Below are positions 17,523-27,613 of a stretch of DNA of 64,000 nt, one piece after another. Within the stretch, counting starts at the first letter, position 1; every line of letters starts with the position of its first letter. Position numbers and translations under genes: made by a program. Source of the stretch: an uncultured Clostridia bacterium (lineage in GTDB: Bacteria; Bacillota; Clostridia; TANB77; UBA1234); the NCBI GenBank assembly GCA_934149405.1, contig CAKPEV010000001.1, forward strand, positions 124,001 to 188,000, read 5' to 3'. The notes beneath the pieces were generated by a model. The model was not told the origin of the DNA. It saw only the letters and a list, made by a program, of their open reading frames with translations, and searched no databases.

Positions 17523-19508
17523 TTACTTATTCTTATTCAAAACAATTGTAAATTTTGTTCCTATGCCATCTTTAGTTTCAAAAAACATATCTCCATTAAA
17601 TTTTCCTTTGATTGTTGAATAGCACATATATAATCCTAAGCCTGTGCCATTTTTACCTTTTGTAGTTATCATTTTTTTGAATAGTTTTTCTTGTACTGAT
17701 TCAGGAATTCCTCCAGCATAATCTTCTACAGTAATATAATATTTCTCTTCATCACACGAAACATCTAAATTGATTTTTCCTGTTTTTCCGTCGTAAGCAT
17801 CTATTGCATTTACAATTAAATTATTAATAACTTGTACGAGTGCACTGATTTCGCCATAAATTGTTGCATTTTTATCAAAAGCAATATTGACATTCAACGT
17901 ACAATTTCTATGAAGCAATTGCTCTTTCATTAAAATTTTAACACGTGCTACAAGCTCACCAATAGTAAACTCTGTCACATCAGAAGCGTTCATTGTAACA
18001 GCTTGTCCTTTAACAGCATCAATTATCTCACCCATGTACTCTAGATAAACCTTTATCTTATCATTCCAATCCTTCATATCTTTTGCAATGTCATGATGAT
18101 CTTCACTCGTAACCATTGGATTAGATATTGACATATCATATTCATTTATTAATTCATTTAATGCCTGTGATGCACCAGATATAGACATTATTGGGGTTTT
18201 TAAATTATGTGCTATCCCTCCTATCATTTGTCCTAGCGAAGAAAGTCTTTCTTGCTCGACAATTATTTCTTGATTTTTTTGTACTTGCAATGCATGTTTT
18301 TTCTCTAAATCTAATATTTTATTAAAAGATACTACCAAATCGCCTACTTCGTCATTAGACAAAACCGGCATCTTTTGGTCATAGTCTATTGTTTTTTCAT
18401 TCGCAATTTTTTGCATATTGTTAGCCACAATAACTACCTGCTCACAAATATCCTTTGAAAAATACTGCATAAAAAATGCACACATAAGCAGTAAAGCAAC
18501 GCTTGTAAATATAATTATTCTAACATACTCCATTGTTTCTGTATTATACATTATTCCAACAGCTATTTTTTGACCATCAATTTTGTAAATCCTGCAAACG
18601 CCCTGGATTTTAGAAGCATAATAACCGTACGTTCTTTCATTATCCGTATTATAAAATGTATATCTTTTGAAGAAGTCATCTATTCCTGTTTTCTCCTTGT
18701 CCGAATACAAAACTTCATTCTCGGTTATTATAAATAATTCATCAGAATTTGAATGTTTAGTTATCTCATGCAATTTTTGTTTATATTCATCAAATGTTTT
18801 GGCTTCATCGAAATTTATGAAATTCATTTGCGAGTTATAATTCTCATATATAAAGTCTCCACTTTCACTAGCAAGCATCGAATTAGTTGCAAATGCAAAT
18901 AAAAATATCGTCGCCATTATAAGTGGATAAATCAAGAAGAATATTTTCCACTTATATCCGATATTTATCTTTTTCTCATATTTTGTTTGATTCTTTATTT
19001 CTTTTAACACGGTTGTGAAAATTTCTTTAGCTGATATGTATGATAGTAATGCCAAAACTAAAGTAAATGCACAAATAAGAAGAGCAACTCTCAATGTTAA
19101 CACCATTTCCGCACCTGTAAAATACAATATAAAACCTATTGCCAAAGTTGGTGCTATTGCATGAACCGCATAAATTTTATACGGAGAAGTAAAACATCTT
19201 TTTCTTATTTTTTCGATTGCCTTCTTGCTATATTCGTCATCTTTATTTATATATTTTTTATATTTGCTAACTTTTGAAACTTGATATACAAAAAACATAT
19301 TAAAGATTATCATTACTGAAATAATAATCATCGTAAATTGAACATTAAAGGACATGCCGTCATCAATTCCACGTTCAAATTCATTATTGATAGAATCTGG
19401 CGGATAATTTAAAATTATTGGAATTAAATAATAAAATATGATAGATGATATTATAAAAAATATGTTATATAAAAGTATTCCCTTTAGCTTAAAATGTTCT
19501 TTTTTCAT
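17523..19508 (-). CDS. membrane sensor histidine kinase
   Basis: 661 aa. Four N-terminal membrane segments (about 10-32, 55-76, 112-130, 135-158) precede a fifth (about 188-210), an extracytoplasmic loop and a sixth (about 325-345). A HAMP-like region (NDEVGDLVVSFNKILDLEKK) follows. The phosphoacceptor His is in GGIAHNLKTP (about 434) and the ATPase domain has NLIVNAIDAYDG, DYAGGIPE and GTGLGLYM. Upstream of, and co-transcribed with, the NRPS; divergent from the HD-GYP response regulator at 19713, its likely partner. Signal unknown. H-box wording (HNLKTP rather than HELRTP) is the HisKA subtype. Confidence 0.92.
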   Translation of the reverse strand: MKKEHFKLKGILLYNIFFIISSIIFYYLIPIILNYPPDSINNEFERGIDDGMSFNVQFTMIIISVMIIFNMFFVYQVSKVSKYKKYINKDDEYSKKAIEKIRKRCFTSPYKIYAVHAIAPTLAIGFILYFTGAEMVLTLRVALLICAFTLVLALLSYISAKEIFTTVLKEIKNQTKYEKKINIGYKWKIFFLIYPLIMATIFLFAFATNSMLASESGDFIYENYNSQMNFINFDEAKTFDEYKQKLHEITKHSNSDELFIITENEVLYSDKEKTGIDDFFKRYTFYNTDNERTYGYYASKIQGVCRIYKIDGQKIAVGIMYNTETMEYVRIIIFTSVALLLMCAFFMQYFSKDICEQVVIVANNMQKIANEKTIDYDQKMPVLSNDEVGDLVVSFNKILDLEKKHALQVQKNQEIIVEQERLSSLGQMIGGIAHNLKTPIMSISGASQALNELINEYDMSISNPMVTSEDHHDIAKDMKDWNDKIKVYLEYMGEIIDAVKGQAVTMNASDVTEFTIGELVARVKILMKEQLLHRNCTLNVNIAFDKNATIYGEISALVQVINNLIVNAIDAYDGKTGKINLDVSCDEEKYYITVEDYAGGIPESVQEKLFKKMITTKGKNGTGLGLYMCYSTIKGKFNGDMFFETKDGIGTKFTIVLNKNK

Positions 19509-19619
19509 TTATATCCTCCTCTAGCGATAATTTTGAGGTTCCTATATATTGGTTATTATATAACATTTATTGTATATATTTCAACTTTAAAATAGATATT
19601 TATCACTATAATTTACATA

Positions 19620-19647
19620 TTGACGAAAAAAATAGAAATGTTATAAT
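19620..19647 (+). promoter_or_regulatory. sigma-A promoter of the HD-GYP response regulator
   Basis: TTGACG (19620-19625), a 16-bp spacer and TATAAT (19642-19647), about 66 bp before the start codon. The kinase/NRPS promoter should lie in the remaining part of 19509-19619. Confidence 0.75.
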
Positions 19648-19712
19648 TTTTTTATAACCCCACAAGTGAATGCTTACAGTTTATTACATTTCACAATAGA
19701 GGAGGCTCGCAT

Positions 19713-20795
19713 ATGCGATTAAAAGATTCTGTACAAAAAGAAAATTATAAAATTTTAGTTGTTGATGATGAACAAGGAATCATTGACTCTCTAAAAATCT
19801 TTTTAAATCATTATAATATAACAGGTGTTACCGACCCATTAAAGGCCATCGAATTGGTTCGAAATGAGCATTTTGACTTAATGTTATTAGACTTTTTAAT
19901 GATGCCAATGCATGGTGATGAAGTAGTTGAAGAGATAAGAAAATTTAATAAAAATTTATACATATTGCTACTTACTGGTCATAAAGACTTAGCGCCACCG
20001 CTAGAAACAATTAAAAGATTAGATATACAAGGCTATTGTGAAAAGAGCGATAAAATAGATCAATTGCTTTTGTTAGTAGAATCTGGTCTAAAATCTGTTG
20101 AGCAAATGAAAATAATTAGTGATATAAATCAAAAGCTTGAGAATGCTTATGCCGATTTAAAATCTGCATACAAAGGCACAATGGAGTCTTTGCGCCTTGC
20201 TGTTGACGCAAAGGACTCTTATACAAAAAATCATTCAGATAGAGTTTCTTACTATTCAGTATTACTTGCAAAGGCTTTAGGACTTCCTGATGAAGAAATA
20301 GAGCTTATTCGAGATGGTGGATTGTTCCATGATATTGGTAAAATTGGTATTCCTGATGCTATTCTTCAAAAAGCAGGTAAACTAACTGATGATGAATATC
20401 ACGATATTAAAAATCACCCATCGATTGGTGAGCACATATTAAAGCCTGCCAAAATATTCGACAATATAATACCAATGGTTAAACATCACCACGAGCGCTA
20501 CGATGGTCGTGGCTACCCATCTGGCCTTAAAGGTGAAGATATACCACTAAACGCAAGAATTGTCTGTGTAGCTGATTCTTTTGATGCTATGACATCAGAT
20601 AGAAGCTATCGACCAAGATTTACATTATATAAAGCTTTAGATGAATTAAAAGCATGCAAGGGTGCTCAGTTTGACCCAACTCTAGTTGATTTATTCGTAA
20701 ACGAAATAATAAAAAATAAAGAGAAGATAGAAAAAGATTTAAATATTGTATTCATTGAGAGATTTGATGATGAATACGCAGAATTTAAAAAATAA
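19713..20795 (+). CDS. response regulator with HD-GYP cyclic-di-GMP phosphodiesterase output
   Basis: 360 aa. Receiver domain: acidic pair Asp18-Asp19, phosphoacceptor Asp60 (MLLLDFLMMP), Thr in LLLTGHKD. After a helical linker comes an HD-GYP domain with FHDIGKIG (about 207), HHHERYDGRGYPSG and ADSFDAMTSDRSYR. HD-GYP proteins hydrolyse cyclic di-GMP. GAGG precedes the start, and a promoter and terminator bracket the gene. Divergent from the kinase-NRPS operon, which suggests the kinase, regulator and NRPS form one signalling unit (inference). No DNA-binding domain, so any effect on the NRPS would act through cyclic di-GMP or protein contact. Confidence 0.94.
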   Translation: MRLKDSVQKENYKILVVDDEQGIIDSLKIFLNHYNITGVTDPLKAIELVRNEHFDLMLLDFLMMPMHGDEVVEEIRKFNKNLYILLLTGHKDLAPPLETIKRLDIQGYCEKSDKIDQLLLLVESGLKSVEQMKIISDINQKLENAYADLKSAYKGTMESLRLAVDAKDSYTKNHSDRVSYYSVLLAKALGLPDEEIELIRDGGLFHDIGKIGIPDAILQKAGKLTDDEYHDIKNHPSIGEHILKPAKIFDNIIPMVKHHHERYDGRGYPSGLKGEDIPLNARIVCVADSFDAMTSDRSYRPRFTLYKALDELKACKGAQFDPTLVDLFVNEIIKNKEKIEKDLNIVFIERFDDEYAEFKK

Positions 20796-20802
20796 TATAT
20801 TA

Positions 20803-20836
20803 AATAGGCGAGATTAAAATCTCGCCTATTTTGTTA
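20803..20836 (+). terminator. bidirectional terminator after the HD-GYP gene
   Basis: AATAGGCGAGATT pairs with ATCTCGCCTATT around AAA, followed by TTGTT. It lies between the convergent HD-GYP and trpS genes. Confidence 0.88.
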
Positions 20837-20879
20837 TATTTCTAATATCAAATTTATGTTATTGAAAAGCCTCATTTCA

Positions 20880-21986
20880 TTAATTGATTTTATTATGCTT
20901 TTCAATTTGTTCTTTTAAGAATTCTTCATCGTTAAAATAATTTATGCCCATCGCTTCTTTTACTTCTGCCAATGTTTCATCCGCTACTTTCGTAGCTTCT
21001 TCTGTTCCGTTTTTAAGCATTTGTAGAACCTCTGGAAGTCTTGCTTCGTAGTACTTTCTTCTTTCTCTCATTGGTTCTAATATTTCTTCCATTATCATGT
21101 TTAAGAAGTTTTTGATTTTAACATCCCCAAGTCCACCTCTTCTATAATGGTCTTTTAATTCATCTAAGTTTTTGTACTCTGGCAAATATTTTTCAAAATG
21201 TTCATCTGTAGAGAAAGCATCTAAATATGTGAATACTACATTGCCTTCTACATTTCCTGGGTCTGTCACTTTTATATGATTTGGATCTGTGTACATATTT
21301 CTTATTTTAGTTTTTACTGTTTCTTTGTCATCACATAGATAAATGCAATTATTAAGTGATTTACTCATTTTTGCATTTCCATCTGTTCCTGGCAATCTTG
21401 AACAAATTTTGTTTTCTGGTATGTAAGCATCTGGCTCAACCAGGATTTCTTTTTGGTATGTGTTATTAAAACTTCTAACAATTTCTCTTGCTTGTTCAAT
21501 CATTGGAAGTTGGTCTTCACCAACAGGTATAAGTGTTGCTTTGAATGCAGTTATATCAGCTGCTTGGCTGATTGGATAATTTGCAAATCCAACTGGTATA
21601 CCTTTATTTTCGTTATCAAAGCCTCTAAATTTTATTTCTGATTTAACTGTAGGGTTTCTAAGAAGCCTTGAAAGTGTAACCAAATTCATATAATATGCCA
21701 TTAGTTCTGGCAATGCTCTTATTTCTGATTGAACAAAAAATGTAACTTTTTGCGGATCAAGTCCAACAGATAAATAATCTAGCATAACTTCTAGAACATT
21801 ATCTCTAACTTTTTGCGGATTTCCCGCGTTATCTGTTAAGGCTTGTGTATCGGCTATCATTATAAACATTTTTTCATAATCGCCTTTTTCTTGAAGTAAA
21901 ACTCTTTGTTTTAAAGAACCCACATAATGTCCTATGTGTAAGTGCCCTGTTGGTCTATCGCCTGTTAATATAATCTTTCTGCTCAT
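20880..21986 (-). CDS. trpS: tryptophanyl-tRNA synthetase
   Basis: 368 aa class I synthetase charging tRNA-Trp. The HIGH motif appears as HLHIGHYVGS near residue 15 and KMSKS as NAKMSKSLNN near 205. GDRPTGHLHIGH and YPISQAADI are typical of bacterial TrpRS. GAGGTGA precedes the start. It begins 22 bases after leuS and is probably co-transcribed with it. I see no T-box leader. Confidence 0.96.
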   Translation of the reverse strand: MSRKIILTGDRPTGHLHIGHYVGSLKQRVLLQEKGDYEKMFIMIADTQALTDNAGNPQKVRDNVLEVMLDYLSVGLDPQKVTFFVQSEIRALPELMAYYMNLVTLSRLLRNPTVKSEIKFRGFDNENKGIPVGFANYPISQAADITAFKATLIPVGEDQLPMIEQAREIVRSFNNTYQKEILVEPDAYIPENKICSRLPGTDGNAKMSKSLNNCIYLCDDKETVKTKIRNMYTDPNHIKVTDPGNVEGNVVFTYLDAFSTDEHFEKYLPEYKNLDELKDHYRRGGLGDVKIKNFLNMIMEEILEPMRERRKYYEARLPEVLQMLKNGTEEATKVADETLAEVKEAMGINYFNDEEFLKEQIEKHNKIN

Positions 21987-22008
21987 ATATTCTTCACCTC
22001 ATTATTTA

Positions 22009-24402
22009 TTATTTTACTACAACTGTGAAGATTCTTCCTGGTACATATATTTTTTTAACGACTTCTTTTCCTTCTATAAATTTTAAGATTTCTTCGTTTT
22101 CAAATGCTGCCTTTTCAACATCTTCACTAGTAGCCTCTTTTGCTACAATAACTGTTCCTCTAAGTTTTCCGTTTACTTGAACTGGAACTTCTATTTCATC
22201 TTCTATTGTTTTTTCTTCATCGTATTTTGGCCATGCTTCATAAGAAATTGTGCCGGTATGACCAAGCATCTCCCATAATTCTTCTGTTATAAATGGGCAA
22301 ATTGGATTTAGTAATTTTACAAATCCTTCTGCATATTCTTTTGGTAAAACATCTTCTTTATATACTGCATTTATAAATATCATCATTTGGCTAATTGCAG
22401 TATTGAATGATAATTTTTCATAATCATCTGTAACTTTTTTAACTGTTTGATGATATATTTTTTCAAGATTTTTGTTTTCTATATTTTTTACTTTTCCGTC
22501 TGCAAATATTCTAAATACTCTGTCTAAGAATTTATGAGCGCCCTCTACTCCTCTGTCGTTCCAAGGCTTATCAGCTGCAAGAGGTCCCATAAACATTTCA
22601 TAAATTCTAAGCGTATCAGCACCATAATCTCTAATAACGTCAAGTGGATTTACGCAATATTTAGGATATCTTTTACCCATTTTGATTCCATTTGCTCCAA
22701 GTATCATTCCTTGGTGTACAAGCTTTTTAAATGGCTCTTTAACAGGAACAATTCCTTTATCAAATAAATAATTGTTCCACATTCTAGAATATAGTAAATG
22801 ACCTACTGCGTGCTCTGGACCACCAATATACAAATCAACTGGCATCCAATGTTCCATAAGTTTTTTATCTGCCAATTCTTTATCGTTATGTGGATCTATG
22901 TATCTTAAGAAATACCAGCTAGAACCTGCACTTCCTGGCATTGTATTTGTGTCTCTCTTGCCTTTTTTGCCATTTATAGAAACTTCTACCCAATCTTTTG
23001 CATTGCAAAGTGGTGGTTCACCATTGTGGCTCTTGTAATCTGATATGTTTGGCAATATAAGTGGAAGCTCGTCATCACTTAAACAAACTATATCGCCATC
23101 CTCCATATGTACAACAGGCATTGGCTCTCCCCAATATCTTTGTCTTGCGAAAATCCATTCACGAATTTTGTAATTTATTTTCTTTGCTCCAAGCTTATTT
23201 TCTTCAAGCCAAGCAATCATTTTTTCTATACTTTCTTCTTTATTTAAGCCGTTTAAAAATCCTGAGTTTATATGGACTCCATCGCCTATATATGCTTCTT
23301 TTCCAATGTCTCCGCCTTCTATTACAGGAATGATTTTTAAATCAAATTTCTTAGCAAATGCATAGTCTCTTTCATCATGTGCTGGAACAGCCATTATTGC
23401 ACCAGTTCCATATGTAACCAAAACATAATCGCTTATCCATATTGGAATTTTTTCGCCGTTAACAGGATTTATAGCATAACTGCCTGTGAATACACCTGTT
23501 TTTTCTTTGTTTAATTCTGTTCTCTCGATTTCAGATTTCTTTGCACATTCTTCTTTATATTTTTTTACAGCATCTTTTTGCTCAAGTGTTGTAATCTCAT
23601 CTATTAGCTCATGTTCTGGTGAAAGCACACAATATGTTGCACCAAAAAGTGTATCACATCTAGTTGTGAATACTGTGAAATCTTTTTCGGTTCCATCAAC
23701 TTTAAATTTAACATGTGCTCCTACACTCTTGCCAATCCAGTTTCTTTGAATTTCTTTTGTTGAAAGAGGCCAATCTATCTCTTCAAGGCCATCTAACAAT
23801 CTCTCTGCATATTTAGGAATATCTATTATCCATTGTTTCATATTTTTACGAACAACTGGAAAACCGCCTCTTTCACTCTTGCCATCGATTACCTCATCAT
23901 TGGCAAGAACTGTGCCAAGCTCTTCACACCAGTTAACAGGCATTTCCACACATCTAGCAAGACCATCTTCTACAAGTCTTTTGAAAATCCATTGTGTCCA
24001 TTTATAATAGCTTGGATCACTAGTCATTATTTCTCTATCCCAATCATAACTAAAGCCAAGTTTCTTAAGCTGAGTTCTGAAAGTTTCAATATTTTCTAAT
24101 GTGAATGTATTAGGATTGTTACCTGTATCAATTGCGTATTGTTCTGCCGGAAGTCCAAATGAATCAAATCCCATTGGGTGTAAAACATTGAAGCCCTGCA
24201 TTCTCTTCATACGAGAAACAATATCAGTTGCAGTATATCCCTCTGGGTGACCAGCATGAAGACCTACACCTGATGGATAAGGAAACATGTCTAATGCATA
24301 ATACTTGGGTTTCGAAAAATCCCAAGCATCTGTTTTAAATGTTTTATTATCTTCCCAATATTTTTGCCATTTTTTCTCTATTTCTATGTGATTATATTCC
24401 AT
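22009..24402 (-). CDS. leuS: leucyl-tRNA synthetase with an atypical KMSKS loop
   Basis: 797 aa class I synthetase for tRNA-Leu. HIGH-type motif: [16 protein letters not shown] near residue 45; the CP1 editing domain spans about 220-410 ([32 protein letters not shown]); the anticodon-binding region ends the protein. The signature loop reads [13 protein letters not shown] instead of the usual KMSKS followed by GNVVNP; the two lysines are kept but Ser is replaced by Gly and Arg. Length and all other blocks are normal, so I read it as functional. First gene of a leuS-trpS operon. No T-box signature is visible in 24403-24652. Confidence 0.95.
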   Translation of the reverse strand: MEYNHIEIEKKWQKYWEDNKTFKTDAWDFSKPKYYALDMFPYPSGVGLHAGHPEGYTATDIVSRMKRMQGFNVLHPMGFDSFGLPAEQYAIDTGNNPNTFTLENIETFRTQLKKLGFSYDWDREIMTSDPSYYKWTQWIFKRLVEDGLARCVEMPVNWCEELGTVLANDEVIDGKSERGGFPVVRKNMKQWIIDIPKYAERLLDGLEEIDWPLSTKEIQRNWIGKSVGAHVKFKVDGTEKDFTVFTTRCDTLFGATYCVLSPEHELIDEITTLEQKDAVKKYKEECAKKSEIERTELNKEKTGVFTGSYAINPVNGEKIPIWISDYVLVTYGTGAIMAVPAHDERDYAFAKKFDLKIIPVIEGGDIGKEAYIGDGVHINSGFLNGLNKEESIEKMIAWLEENKLGAKKINYKIREWIFARQRYWGEPMPVVHMEDGDIVCLSDDELPLILPNISDYKSHNGEPPLCNAKDWVEVSINGKKGKRDTNTMPGSAGSSWYFLRYIDPHNDKELADKKLMEHWMPVDLYIGGPEHAVGHLLYSRMWNNYLFDKGIVPVKEPFKKLVHQGMILGANGIKMGKRYPKYCVNPLDVIRDYGADTLRIYEMFMGPLAADKPWNDRGVEGAHKFLDRVFRIFADGKVKNIENKNLEKIYHQTVKKVTDDYEKLSFNTAISQMMIFINAVYKEDVLPKEYAEGFVKLLNPICPFITEELWEMLGHTGTISYEAWPKYDEEKTIEDEIEVPVQVNGKLRGTVIVAKEATSEDVEKAAFENEEILKFIEGKEVVKKIYVPGRIFTVVVK

Positions 24403-24652
24403 ATAATTACCCCTTCTCTGCCATAATATGCTAAAAGTATACTACAAAAACGCCTATAAATCAATAGGGGGTATGTATTCTTGCACAATCTGCTGACAAA
24501 CTATAAAAATTGTATTTGTTATTTAAGTTGCATTTTTTGTAAACACTACGCTATGCTTTAAGTGTGCTTAAAGTTTTTGCATTATTAAAGACTGAGACTT
24601 TATGTTTCTTTAGTTGTCCAATTTATATAAGCCATTTTTAAGGAGGTTTTTT

Positions 24653-25843
24653 ATGATTAAAGCACTTAGTATTTTAGTTAGTTTATTTATGTTAGGAGGT
24701 TGCACAATGAAAGGTGATACTGATGTCATTAAGCCAAGTTCTGGTGATATTTATTCTGGTGATATGAGTTATGAGATTTCTTCTTCATACGAGAGTGATT
24801 TTGATTTTATGAAATATATGCCTAAAGACCAAAACTATATGATTTCACCTTTTAGTATTAAAATGGCCATGATGATGGCTGCAAACGGTGCAAATGGTTA
24901 CACTCAAAAAGAGATTTTAAGCGCTCTTGGTGTTTCTAGCATTGATGAATACAATCAAAAAGCAAGCGATATTATTACTAGATATAATTCTAATAAAGAT
25001 GTTCATTTAAATGTTGCTAATTCTATTTGGCTAAACAAAGATGAGGCAATGGGGGCTAATTTTAAAGGTACTTACAAAAAAATAATTTCTGATTTTTACA
25101 AAGGTGTTGCAAGGGAAGAAAAAGCTAATAGCATTGCTAAAAAAATCAACGATTTCATTTCTAAAGAAACAAGCAATAAAATAACTAATGTATTGCCAAC
25201 AGAAAGCCCTGCAGGCTTTTTATCTGCACTTGTTAACACTATTTATTTTAAAGGTTCTTTTAAAAATCAGTTTGACACAGCAAATACTAAAAAAGATACT
25301 TTTACAGATAGAAACGGAGACAAATCTGAAATTGATTTTATGAACCAAACAAAACACTTTGGATATTATGAAAATGATGGAGTTCAAATGCTTAAAATGG
25401 ATTACTCTAGCAGAGATATTGCGATGTACATTTTACTTAATGATGATGATAAAGATGTTGATATAAATGATATTATCGGCAAAATGGAATATAAAAATGT
25501 TTCTGTAAGTATGCCAAAATTTAAAACAGAATTCAATAAAAGTTTTGTTGATGTTTTAAAACAAATGGGAATAAATATTGCTTTTACAAATGTTGCAGAC
25601 TTTTCTAATATGTTTGATAATGTAGGAACACACATCTCTGATGTTATTCATAAAACATTTATTGAAGTAGACGAGAATGGCACCGAGGCTGCTGCCGCAA
25701 CAGTTATTTTAATGAGAATGAGTTCATTGCCAATGCCTGAAGAAATAAAAGAGTTTAAAGCTAATAAACCTTTTACTTATTTTATTAGAGATGAAGTTTC
25801 TGGGGAGATTTTATTCTTAGGCGAATATGCTTTTGCAAAATAA
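24653..25843 (+). CDS. lipoprotein serpin (serine protease inhibitor)
   Basis: 396 aa. The signal peptide ends in a lipobox (FMLGGC, Cys17), so the protein should be lipid-anchored on the cell surface. Serpin signatures: ISPFSIKMAMMMAANGA, NANSIWL-like (NVANSIWLNK), LVNTIYFKGSF, and the reactive-loop hinge DENGTEAAAATVI. The small-residue hinge is what inhibitory serpins need for loop insertion. Counting as in alpha-1-antitrypsin puts Ser-Ser (MRM-S-S-LP) at P1-P1', which would favour elastase-like targets (inference). The ATG at 24653 has AAGGAGG upstream. Gut bacteria use such serpins against host or microbial proteases. Confidence 0.93.
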   Translation: MIKALSILVSLFMLGGCTMKGDTDVIKPSSGDIYSGDMSYEISSSYESDFDFMKYMPKDQNYMISPFSIKMAMMMAANGANGYTQKEILSALGVSSIDEYNQKASDIITRYNSNKDVHLNVANSIWLNKDEAMGANFKGTYKKIISDFYKGVAREEKANSIAKKINDFISKETSNKITNVLPTESPAGFLSALVNTIYFKGSFKNQFDTANTKKDTFTDRNGDKSEIDFMNQTKHFGYYENDGVQMLKMDYSSRDIAMYILLNDDDKDVDINDIIGKMEYKNVSVSMPKFKTEFNKSFVDVLKQMGINIAFTNVADFSNMFDNVGTHISDVIHKTFIEVDENGTEAAAATVILMRMSSLPMPEEIKEFKANKPFTYFIRDEVSGEILFLGEYAFAK

Positions 25844-25856
25844 TATTTGATGATTT

Positions 25857-25896
25857 AAAAAGATTTGTGTTTTAATATAAGCACAAATCTTTTTAT
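25857..25896 (+). terminator. terminator of the serpin gene
   Basis: AAAAGATTTGTG (25857-25868) pairs with CACAAATCTTTT (25882-25893) followed by TATTG. Confidence 0.85.
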
Positions 25897-26021
25897 TGCT
25901 ATTTAATCATCACAAACCTTAACTAAAACTTCCACTTTCTCCATGCTTGATTTATATTTTTTTTAGTGTTATCATTAATATGATAGATTTTAATATATAC
26001 TAAAGATTGGAGTGAACTCTA

Positions 26022-27578
26022 ATGGCTACACCTAATAATGCAGTTACAAAGTATCCAGAATTGTTGACAAATGATAAACTTGAAATCGCATACGTTGGTA
26101 TGCTTCATAATAATCCAAAAGGTATCGCTATTTACTATCTTGATTTAAAAAATTGTTGTTTTGCCGTTCCTGGATTATTCGATATTTATAAATTGGTTTT
26201 ATTCCGTGAAGGGCAAGCTTATGCACCAGAAGCAGCTAAGGCTGGTTTCTCTTTTCCTAAAGTAACAGAAGAAACGCCTAAAATGATTGACATTTGCAAG
26301 AAATACGCAGCTCAAATTAAAGATATTGACATTGAGGGTATTTATATAAAAATCAAAAAGTTGTTTTTACTTCGTTCAGGTTATTTATTAGCGCCTACTC
26401 CTGCTATTCAGGATAGAATCTTAGCTATTAAAAATTACAAACGATATAACGAAATGACCATTGATGAAATTGATGCTCGTGTTAAAAGTATGAGTTATAT
26501 CAGCAGTCTTAACGATATAAAAATTAATGCTGGTGCAACTAAATTCTTACTTGAAGGAGACAACAACTTGACAAATGGTATTGCACTTCCTTTCCCTATT
26601 CTTTCAAAGACTTTCAAGGGATTAAGAAAAGGAGAAACCACTGCTTTTTCAATGCCTTCAAACGCAGGTAAAAGTAGATTTATTGTCAATATTATTTCCC
26701 ACCTTTGCTTTATAGAAGGAAAGAAAGTTTTGTTAATATCAAACGAGATGACAGAGGATAAAATGCGTCTTTGTCTTATAACAACAATTGTTAATAATCC
26801 AGAAATTCAAAAATTACATGGACAAAAATTGTATAAAAGAGAAGCTGAATTACTTGGATTAAAATTCAGAGCTGATGAAGGCAAAAATGTAGAAGTGGAC
26901 AAAGAAGGATTTATTGTAAGACTCGAAAACGAGTCTCAACAAGATTACCTAAAAAGATTGTCTGAAAATTCTACCGAATTTTTAAAAACAGTAGCAGCAA
27001 CAGATTGGCTTTCACAGCAGATTGACGATTGTATATATTTTATACATACTGCCGAGCATACAAACCAAGACCTTATTAACATTATACTAGACTACTACTA
27101 TAAAGAAGGTATCGAGTATTATTTCTATGATACTTTAAAAACAGATACTGAAAATATCGGTAATTTAGAAGAGTTAAAAAAGACTGCGACAGTTCTTTCT
27201 AATTTGGCTCAAAAATTCAATATGTTCATAGGTTCTACATTGCAACTTGCTGAAAGTCCAACGCCTCCACTTAACATGAACATAAATGATATATCTGGAA
27301 GTAGAACTGTTAAAGAGGTTTTAGATACATTATGCCTTATCAAAGAAGTTAATAAATCGACATATGATCAATATGAGATATCTGACGAAGAAGACGCAGA
27401 AATATATCAACCTTTAGAAGTCCCTAAACTTTCTAATACAAAATATTATGCATGCGTCGTTGATAAAAACAGAGCTGGTGCAAAACCAAAAGTTCTATTC
27501 AGACTAAATCTAGACTTTAACCGCTGGGAAGAAGTTGGATATGTTAGATATAAGCAAGTAAAAGGCGAAAATGAGTAA
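26022..27578 (+). CDS. DnaB-like RecA-fold ATPase, orphan
   Basis: 518 aa. Residues about 185-515 form a RecA/DnaB-type core: GLRKGETTAFSMPSNAGKSR (Walker A SMPSNAGKS, about 215), KKVLLISNEMTEDKM (sensor after strand 2), YYFYDTLKTD (Walker B-like), FIGSTLQL, and a final VDKNRAGAKPKVLFRLN. The first ~180 residues do not look like the usual DnaB N-terminal domain. It is monocistronic, with GGAGTG upstream and a terminator behind. A replicative-helicase-like or phage-derived function is possible; the P-loop and the motifs around it are all I can support. Confidence 0.75.
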   Translation: MATPNNAVTKYPELLTNDKLEIAYVGMLHNNPKGIAIYYLDLKNCCFAVPGLFDIYKLVLFREGQAYAPEAAKAGFSFPKVTEETPKMIDICKKYAAQIKDIDIEGIYIKIKKLFLLRSGYLLAPTPAIQDRILAIKNYKRYNEMTIDEIDARVKSMSYISSLNDIKINAGATKFLLEGDNNLTNGIALPFPILSKTFKGLRKGETTAFSMPSNAGKSRFIVNIISHLCFIEGKKVLLISNEMTEDKMRLCLITTIVNNPEIQKLHGQKLYKREAELLGLKFRADEGKNVEVDKEGFIVRLENESQQDYLKRLSENSTEFLKTVAATDWLSQQIDDCIYFIHTAEHTNQDLINIILDYYYKEGIEYYFYDTLKTDTENIGNLEELKKTATVLSNLAQKFNMFIGSTLQLAESPTPPLNMNINDISGSRTVKEVLDTLCLIKEVNKSTYDQYEISDEEDAEIYQPLEVPKLSNTKYYACVVDKNRAGAKPKVLFRLNLDFNRWEEVGYVRYKQVKGENE

Positions 27579-27613
27579 AAAAATACTGATGCGTTTTGCA
27601 TCAGTATTTTTAT
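27578..27613. terminator. bidirectional terminator between the DnaB-like and LCP genes
   Basis: AAAATACTGATGC (27580-27592) pairs with GCATCAGTATTTT (27598-27610) around GTTTT. T runs on both strands serve the two convergent genes. Confidence 0.9.

Noticed and set aside
24403..24652. Possible T-box leader for leuS-trpS.
   Set aside because: No TGGNACCGCG-type T-box sequence or antiterminator pairing found on the minus strand.
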